Below are positions 58,946 through 64,000 of a stretch of 64,000 nt of DNA, in pieces. A program made the position numbers and the translations under genes. This DNA comes from JANXVR01 sp034667405 (GTDB lineage Bacteria > Actinomycetota > UBA4738 > HRBIN12). The stretch lies in the NCBI GenBank assembly GCA_034667405.1, contig JAXDJX010000003.1:43568-107567 (forward strand), in the 5' to 3' direction. The notes below the pieces were generated by a model. The model searched no databases and was not told the DNA's origin. It saw nothing but the letters and a program-made list of their open reading frames with translations. The stretch's first letter is position 1. Each line of letters starts with the position of its first letter.

Positions 58946-59620
58946 ATGACCCTGAAAGACCAGCCTAGACCAGTCGTCCGCACAAAGTTGACCCGCGAGC
59001 GCGTGGTCGATAGCGCGCTGGAACTGATGGACGCCGAGGGGCTTGACGCCGTCACCATGCGCGCGGTCGCTCGCGAGCTCGGCGTCGAAGCGATGTCGCT
59101 CTATAACCATGTCCGAGACAAGGAAGACCTGATGGACGCCGTCATCGAGCGGGTGATGGAAGGGTTCCGGCGACCTACCAAGCACAACGATTGGGTCGAG
59201 GCCGCGCGCGAGGCAGGTCGTGAATGGCGCCGCCTCCTCAAGGCCCACCCACCGATGATCCAACTGCTTGCGGATCATTCCAAGCCGATGACCACACTCG
59301 CGGCGTTGCACTGTGTGGAATCCGCCCTGGACCCGTTGATGCGGGCAGGCTGCACCCCACGTGAGGCGGCCGACGCGTTCAACACGTTCGGCGGCTACAT
59401 CTTCGGGTTCGTACTGATGGAGACTCGCCAGACCTTCGGGCCCGGCGCGGACGACACCAGCCTGGGGTGGCCCCAGGCGCTCGTTCCCGACATCGATCGA
59501 CTTCCGCACGTCGCGGCCGTCTTCCCCGAGATGTGTACGAGCGACGCCGAGGAGCGGTTCGAGTTCGGACTCGACCTTCTCCTCGCAGGTCTTCAAGCGA
59601 AGCTTGCTTCAAAGGCGTAG
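58946..59620 (+). CDS. TetR-family regulator with tetracycline-repressor-like C-terminal domain
   Basis: A 224-residue regulator: TetR helix-turn-helix (about 16-62; MRAVARELGVEAMSLYNHVRDKEDL contains the recognition helix) and a TetR_C-type domain (about 80-215, with CVESALDPLMRAGCTPREAADAFN). ATG 58946 is chosen over ATG 58883, which would translate across the operator. It should repress the divergent MMPL exporter and itself until a small ligand binds. Confidence 0.88.
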   Translation: MTLKDQPRPVVRTKLTRERVVDSALELMDAEGLDAVTMRAVARELGVEAMSLYNHVRDKEDLMDAVIERVMEGFRRPTKHNDWVEAAREAGREWRRLLKAHPPMIQLLADHSKPMTTLAALHCVESALDPLMRAGCTPREAADAFNTFGGYIFGFVLMETRQTFGPGADDTSLGWPQALVPDIDRLPHVAAVFPEMCTSDAEERFEFGLDLLLAGLQAKLASKA

Positions 59621-59701
59621 CCCGGGGAACCGCCGCGGGCCCGGCGTGCGTCACACGCGGGTATCGGCGCCCAGGCGCCTCCCAACGAACAGGAGGATCC
59701 G

Positions 59702-60619
59702 ATGAAGGGAACGTTCCTGGCGGCAACCATGGCCCTGGGCATCGTCGGCGCCGCATGTGCCAACAGTTCCAGCGTCACCGGTGCTCACGACGGGAATGGG
59801 GGCGGCGGGGGCATCACCCACCCGACCGCGCCCGATCAACTGGTCATTCGGATATCGACAGGGGGCGGGTTCATCGCTCCCTCGTACTCGATCACACAGC
59901 TTCCACAGTTCTCCCTCATGGGCGACGGCCGGGCCGTCACACCCGGAGCCATCCCGGAGATCTACCCGGGGCCGGCGATCAGCCCGTTGTTCTCACAGCA
60001 GCTCACACCCGATGCCGTTCAGGCGATCCTGGCGCTCGCGAAGGCAGACGGGCTCTTCGTCTCCAGCCGTGATTACACGGATATGGGAAGCGTCGGCATC
60101 GCGGACGCCGGCACCACGACCATCACCATCGTCGCCGACGGTCAGACGCACACCTTCAACTTCTACGCGCTCACCGACCTGGGACAGAACAAGCCCGACC
60201 ACATGAGCCAGGCCGAGTTCGAAGCGCGGACCAAGGCGCAAGACTTCGCGACGCAGGTCGGAGACCTGCGGTGGCTTCCGGCCGGTTCCGCTGCCGACCA
60301 GGTTCCTTTCGCCCCCACGGGCGTCAGGGTCTTCGTGAGCGGCTACCAGTCCGATCCCAACATGACTGAGCCCCCTGTCGAGTGGCCGCTCGGAACCGGT
60401 CTCGCGGACTTCGGCGACTCGATGAAGGGCGCTGCCGCGGGAAGCGGCCTGAACACGAACGACGGTCTGCCGTCGCGGTGCGGTGTCGTGACGGGTGATG
60501 ATCTGACCACGCTGATGCCGCTCATCCAGCGTGCGAACCAACTCAGCCCGTGGAAGAGCGACGGCAAGCAATATGGCCTGCTCTTCCGCCCATTGCTGCC
60601 CGACGAATCCGGCTGCTGA
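59702..60619 (+). CDS. Lipoprotein of unknown function
   Basis: A 305-residue exported protein: KGTFLAATMALGIVGAACANS lipoprotein signal (lipobox GAAC), Gly-rich linker, then a mixed alpha/beta domain with LVIRISTGGGFIAPSYS, PQFSLMGDGRAVTPG, LTPDAVQAILALAKADGLF and a Cys-containing end (SRCGVV, DESGC). AGGAGG lies before the ATG. I recognise no family; secreted actinobacterial lipoproteins with this ISTGGG...PxFxLxGDG pattern exist but have no defined role. Confidence 0.7.
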   Translation: MKGTFLAATMALGIVGAACANSSSVTGAHDGNGGGGGITHPTAPDQLVIRISTGGGFIAPSYSITQLPQFSLMGDGRAVTPGAIPEIYPGPAISPLFSQQLTPDAVQAILALAKADGLFVSSRDYTDMGSVGIADAGTTTITIVADGQTHTFNFYALTDLGQNKPDHMSQAEFEARTKAQDFATQVGDLRWLPAGSAADQVPFAPTGVRVFVSGYQSDPNMTEPPVEWPLGTGLADFGDSMKGAAAGSGLNTNDGLPSRCGVVTGDDLTTLMPLIQRANQLSPWKSDGKQYGLLFRPLLPDESGC

Positions 60620-60698
60620 TTCGCCATCAACGCAACGGGGTATATATTCGCCATTGATGCCGGACAGAGGGGTCCGGCACAGCATGGAGGGATGCGCA

Positions 60699-61190
60699 AT
60701 GAAAATGGTCCCACAACGAGCAGTGGCGCACGTCGCGCTCATCGCCGCGATCGGGTTGGGTTTGGCCGCGTGCAGCTCATCTTCGAGCTCGTCGACCCCG
60801 ACAACGGATACGACGACTACGGCGACTACGGCTCCCACCGGCACCGGCGATGTGGGCGTGGCTGAGAAGGACTTCGAGATCAGCCTGGATTCCAGCTCTG
60901 CACCTGCGGGAGAGGTCAAGTTCACCGTGGCCAACGCCGGACCTTCGGTCCACGAGTTCGTGGTGTTCAAGACCGACCTGCCCGAAGACCAGCTGCCCAC
61001 CGACAGCAAGGGCGACGTCGACGAGTCGGGTGCCGGCGTGACGCACATCGACGAGATCGAGGACATCGCCGCGGGCAGCACCGACTCGACCTTGAAGGTC
61101 GACCTCGAGTCGGGTTCCTACGTGTTGATCTGTAACCTCCCCGGTCACTACGGCTTGGGGATGCACGCCTCCTTCACCGTCGAAGGCTGA
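60699..61190 (+). CDS. Blue-copper (cupredoxin) lipoprotein
   Basis: A 163-residue lipoprotein: signal ALIAAIGLGLAACSSS (lipobox LAAC), Ser/Thr-rich linker and a cupredoxin domain with likely type-1 copper ligands His85 (SVHEFVV), Cys145, His150 and Met155 in LICNLPGHYGLGM. These small copper proteins carry electrons at the outside of the membrane or bind copper. Start ATG 60699 with GGAGG; the longer open frame from 60531 overlaps the previous gene. Followed by a strong hairpin. Confidence 0.85.
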   Translation: MKMVPQRAVAHVALIAAIGLGLAACSSSSSSSTPTTDTTTTATTAPTGTGDVGVAEKDFEISLDSSSAPAGEVKFTVANAGPSVHEFVVFKTDLPEDQLPTDSKGDVDESGAGVTHIDEIEDIAAGSTDSTLKVDLESGSYVLICNLPGHYGLGMHASFTVEG

Positions 61191-61199
61191 ACAACGAGG

Positions 61200-61238
61200 A
61201 CATAGACCGTCGGGAGCACTCCTCCCGACGGTCTATGT
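61200..61238. terminator. Long perfect hairpin after the cupredoxin gene
   Basis: ACATAGACCGTCGGGAG (61200-61216) and its exact reverse complement (61222-61238) form a 17-pair stem with a five-base loop, ten bases after the cupredoxin stop. The next bases are CTGGTC, not a U-run. Very likely the transcript end of the lipoprotein/cupredoxin genes. Confidence 0.7.
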
Positions 61239-61311
61239 CTGGTCCCCCGTTCAAGGATCTGGGCCGGGAAGCCGATGTACATCTCACGACCTAAGAGGAC
61301 GGTACCGGCCC

Positions 61312-63150
61312 GTGCCCGACGAGCAGACTTCCCCAGCAGCCATCTCGCAGAACTTCTTCACGCCCGGTGGTGACACCAGCGAACTGAACCGAGACGCGTT
61401 GGAAACGCGGCTGCACGATCTCGAATCACGCTATCGCCGTCTGATCGACCACCTCCCCGCTATCGTCTATATCGACCTGGCGCGGGAACAGATGGCGACC
61501 GCCTATGTGAGTCCTCAGATCGAGGAGCTCCTGGGCATCACTCCCGAGGAGTACTGCACGGATCCGGACCTATGGCTCACGGTCATGCATCCGGACGACC
61601 GTGAGGAGGCGCTCGATGCCTACCGCCGGGGAGCCGCAGCTGGGCACTCGTTCACGTTCGAATATCGCTTGATCGCCAAGGACGGCCGCACGGTCTGGTT
61701 CAGTGATAGCGCCACCGTCATCAGCGATGAGCACGGGCGACCCCTGTACATCCAGGGCGTCATGCTCGACATCACCGACCGCAAAGCTGCCGAGGATGAG
61801 GTCTCGTTCCTGGCGTTCCACGACAAGCTGACCGGGCTCGCGAATCGCGCCATGTTCGACGAGATGCTGGGGCTGGCCCTGGCCCGGGCCAGGAGAAACG
61901 AACGCGGAGCGGCCGTGATCTCGCTCGACCTGGACAACTTCAAGCTCATCAACGATTCGTTCGGACATGAGTCCGGGGACGCGCTCCTGGTCGAACTCTC
62001 CGACCGCCTCCGAGAGGCAACTCGCGACACGGATCTGGTCGCTCGCCCGGGGGGCGACGAGTTCCTCGTGCTCCTGTCCGATGTCGACCTGGCTCCGTCG
62101 ATCCCCGGAGGCGCGGACGGGGCGAGCGTGGCGTCGGAATCGGTCGCGTCGCGCGTGCAAGAGGCACTGGCGGCTCCGTTCGAATCACACGGCACTGAGC
62201 TCTTCATCACCGCCACGATGGGGGTGGCCGTCTTCCCCTTGGATGGCGACGATTCCGCAACCCTGGTGAAGAACGCCGATGCAGCGATGCAGCGCGCCAA
62301 GCGGAACGGGCCCGGTGGTTTCCTCCTGCACGCGACGGCGGAAGCGGATGCCTTGACGAAGCTCTCGCTCAGTACGAAGTTACGCAAGGCCGTGCAGGAC
62401 CAGGCGTGGATGCTTCACTACCAGCCGCTCATCGATCTGGATTCGGCGCAGATGGTCGGTGTTGAGGCATTGATCCGTTGGCCGGATGCGGCCGGCGGTC
62501 TGGTGCCACCGAACGATTTCATCCCGCTGGCGGAGGAGATGGGTCTCATCGACGCCATCGGCGACTGGGTGGTTGAAGAGATCTGCCGGCAGGACGAGAT
62601 CTGGCGAGCTGGTGGCCTCGAGGTGGATATCGCGTTCAACCTCTCGCCTCGCCAGCTCTGGCACCCCGACCTCGTGGACAAGATCATGCGGCCCCTCCTG
62701 GCAGCCGGTATGGATCCGAGCATGGTCACCGTGGAGATCACTGAATCCACGGCGATGCACGATCCCGATCGGACCCTGGGCGTTCTGAACGACATGCACG
62801 ATCGAGGTCTGAAGCTCGCGATCGACGACTTCGGCACCGGATACTCGTCACTCTCCCGGTTGCGTCACATGCCCGTCGACGTGCTCAAGATCGACCGTTC
62901 GTTCGTTCGGAATGTTGACGCCGATCACGATGCCGCGAGCATGGTGAGCGCCATGATCGCGCTGGCGTCGAACCTGGGGATGACGGCCCTGGCCGAGGGG
63001 ATCGAGACGGTCGGAGAATGGGACTTCCTCCGCGACCGGGGGTGTGCGCTGGGCCAAGGCTTCTACTTCGCGAAGCCCATGGCCGGCGACCTCATCATGG
63101 CGCTGCACCGACGGTCCACGCTTCGTGTCATCGGCGGCGAAGCCTCCTAG
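61312..63150 (+). CDS. PAS-GGDEF-EAL cyclic-di-GMP signalling protein
   Basis: A 612-residue cytoplasmic protein: PAS domain (about 42-158), diguanylate cyclase domain with an intact GGDEF (247-251) and inhibitory I-site RDTD (238-241) five residues upstream, and an EAL domain (about 360-605) with EAL (385-387), NLSPRQ, EITEST, DDFGTGYSSL and LKIDRSF catalytic blocks. Both making and breaking c-di-GMP look possible, gated by the PAS sensor. Start is GTG 61312. No membrane segment. Stands alone after the hairpin. Confidence 0.92.
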   Translation: MPDEQTSPAAISQNFFTPGGDTSELNRDALETRLHDLESRYRRLIDHLPAIVYIDLAREQMATAYVSPQIEELLGITPEEYCTDPDLWLTVMHPDDREEALDAYRRGAAAGHSFTFEYRLIAKDGRTVWFSDSATVISDEHGRPLYIQGVMLDITDRKAAEDEVSFLAFHDKLTGLANRAMFDEMLGLALARARRNERGAAVISLDLDNFKLINDSFGHESGDALLVELSDRLREATRDTDLVARPGGDEFLVLLSDVDLAPSIPGGADGASVASESVASRVQEALAAPFESHGTELFITATMGVAVFPLDGDDSATLVKNADAAMQRAKRNGPGGFLLHATAEADALTKLSLSTKLRKAVQDQAWMLHYQPLIDLDSAQMVGVEALIRWPDAAGGLVPPNDFIPLAEEMGLIDAIGDWVVEEICRQDEIWRAGGLEVDIAFNLSPRQLWHPDLVDKIMRPLLAAGMDPSMVTVEITESTAMHDPDRTLGVLNDMHDRGLKLAIDDFGTGYSSLSRLRHMPVDVLKIDRSFVRNVDADHDAASMVSAMIALASNLGMTALAEGIETVGEWDFLRDRGCALGQGFYFAKPMAGDLIMALHRRSTLRVIGGEAS

Positions 63151-63162
63151 CCGAACGAACGG

Positions 63163-64000
63163 TTACTTCCGACGCTTGGTCGCGCGCAAACCCGAGCGTC
63201 GCCCTCGGGTCGATCCGCTGAATACCGTTCGTGGTGGCGAGACGGTCATCCCCTCGGATTCGAACTCGCTGTGGAGGTCGAGCCGAGCGGCCATCCGACT
63301 GACATCGCCCATCTGGTCCGGCTGCACGAACGTCATGCTCGTGCCGCTCCTGCCCGCCCGAGCCGTTCGTCCGACGCGGTGGACGTACCCCTTGTCATCC
63401 AACGGGGGGTCGTAGTTGATGACCATCGTGATGTCGTCGAGGTCCAGACCGCGAGCGGCCACGTCGGTGGCGATCAAGACACCGACGTGCTTGTCCTCGA
63501 ACCGTTGGAGGGCCTTCTCCCGAGCTTGCTGGGTCATGTCGCCGTGCATGGTGACCGTGGGGACGCCGGCGGAGCGGAGCTGCCGGGCGAGCGACTCAAC
63601 CTTCCGCTTCGTATTGACGAACACCAGCGTCAGGCCCGGTTCTGCATCCACCGTCTCCACGAGCTTGGCGAGCTTGTCCTGCGCAGCGACGGGCACGAAC
63701 CGGTGGTCTGCCTCGTCGACCGAGAAGTTGGCGGACTCGATCTCGTGACGGATGGCGTTGCGCGTGTACACCGAGGCGATGTGTCCGACGGCGCCGTCCA
63801 GCGTGGCGGAGAAGAACATGGTCTGTCGGTCCTTCGGCAGCATCCGAACGATCCGATCGACCTGTGGTTGGAACCCCATGTCGAGCATCCGGTCGGCCTC
63901 GTCAAGAACGAAGATCCGGACACCGCTGAGATCCACGAGCTTGCGTTCCGCGAGGTCTTGGAGCCGGCCCGGGGTCGCGATGAGGATGTGCGCCTTGTCC
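63163..64000 (-). CDS. DEAD-box RNA helicase (C-terminal part; start outside window)
   Basis: The minus-strand frame runs from the window edge to 63163 (at least 279 residues). It has motif Ib-like ATPGRLQDL, DEAD motif II VLDEADRMLD, motif III SATL, and the helicase C domain with VFVNTKRKVESLA, ATDVAARGLDL, INYDPPLDDKGYVHRVGRTAR. The C-terminal tail is short and basic (RRSGLRATKRRK), as in RhlE-type proteins. It unwinds RNA in ribosome assembly or decay. Convergent with the c-di-GMP gene, 12 bases apart. Confidence 0.9.
   Translation of the reverse strand, partial: DKAHILIATPGRLQDLAERKLVDLSGVRIFVLDEADRMLDMGFQPQVDRIVRMLPKDRQTMFFSATLDGAVGHIASVYTRNAIRHEIESANFSVDEADHRFVPVAAQDKLAKLVETVDAEPGLTLVFVNTKRKVESLARQLRSAGVPTVTMHGDMTQQAREKALQRFEDKHVGVLIATDVAARGLDLDDITMVINYDPPLDDKGYVHRVGRTARAGRSGTSMTFVQPDQMGDVSRMAARLDLHSEFESEGMTVSPPRTVFSGSTRGRRSGLRATKRRK

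Noticed and set aside
1..64000. CRISPR arrays, tRNA/rRNA genes, insertion sequences or prophage
   Set aside because: No regular spacer repeats, cloverleaf-like genes, transposase or integrase motifs were seen; tRNAscan or CRISPR finders could confirm.

Overview
The window is a high-GC bacterial chromosome segment (about two-thirds GC by eye) packed with short-gap, start/stop-overlapping genes and many GTG/TTG starts. Family content (MMPL with a divergent TetR, DUF3054, mycothiol-S-transferase-like DinB proteins, GT4/GH130 sets, actinobacterial-type dimethylglycine oxidase) points to an aerobic Actinomycetota, probably an environmental lineage. No rRNA, tRNA, IS element, integrase or CRISPR was recognised.

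Layout. 1-5752: edge of an FAD oxidoreductase, a BetI-like TetR, then a Rieske monooxygenase plus dimethylglycine/sarcosine dehydrogenase pair facing an Lrp regulator. 5760-8124: methylmalonate-semialdehyde dehydrogenase coupled to two DinB-fold paralogues. 8198-12402: carbohydrate set of two divergent GH130 enzymes, an alpha/alpha-toroid protein and a GT4. 12707-15775: IclR, cysteine-synthase-like enzyme, acyl-CoA dehydrogenase. 15892-21653: a lipoprotein, heterotetrameric sarcosine oxidase soxBDAG, and a cyclic-nucleotide-binding protein. 21678-31380 (minus): corrinoid methyl-transfer operon (dimethylglycine oxidase, corrinoid protein, PF13769-like small protein, methyl-THF transferase, corrinoid activase, MttB, MTHFR, SAM methyltransferase). 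31472-38871: aldehyde dehydrogenase, a glycine-betaine ABC transporter with a tandem-fused permease, and divergent choline dehydrogenase. 38875-42661: DMT exporter, ADP-forming acyl-CoA synthetase, enoyl-CoA hydratase. 42884-53708: polyamine-type ABC transporter, MFS, aldehyde dehydrogenase, ABM protein, SDR, hydrolase, PuuB-like amine oxidase. 53705-64000: general genes (DUF3054, polysaccharide deacetylase, DCC protein, DNA alkylation repair, MMPL/TetR, lipoproteins, cupredoxin, PAS-GGDEF-EAL, partial DEAD-box helicase).

How it fits together. The dominant theme is import and stepwise demethylation of quaternary and methylated amines. Choline would be oxidised by BetA and an aldehyde dehydrogenase to glycine betaine; betaine could lose a methyl either by the O2-dependent Rieske enzyme or by an MttB-family transferase to a corrinoid protein and then to THF; dimethylglycine and sarcosine are handled by two DMGO/DMGDH-type flavoproteins and SoxBDAG. 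Apart from the Rieske step, all branches deliver carbon as folate-bound C1, with MTHFR placed to oxidise methyl-THF. This is inferred from families and gene order; substrates are not proven by sequence. The candidate system of greatest interest is the mixed oxidative/corrinoid operon at 22448-31380.
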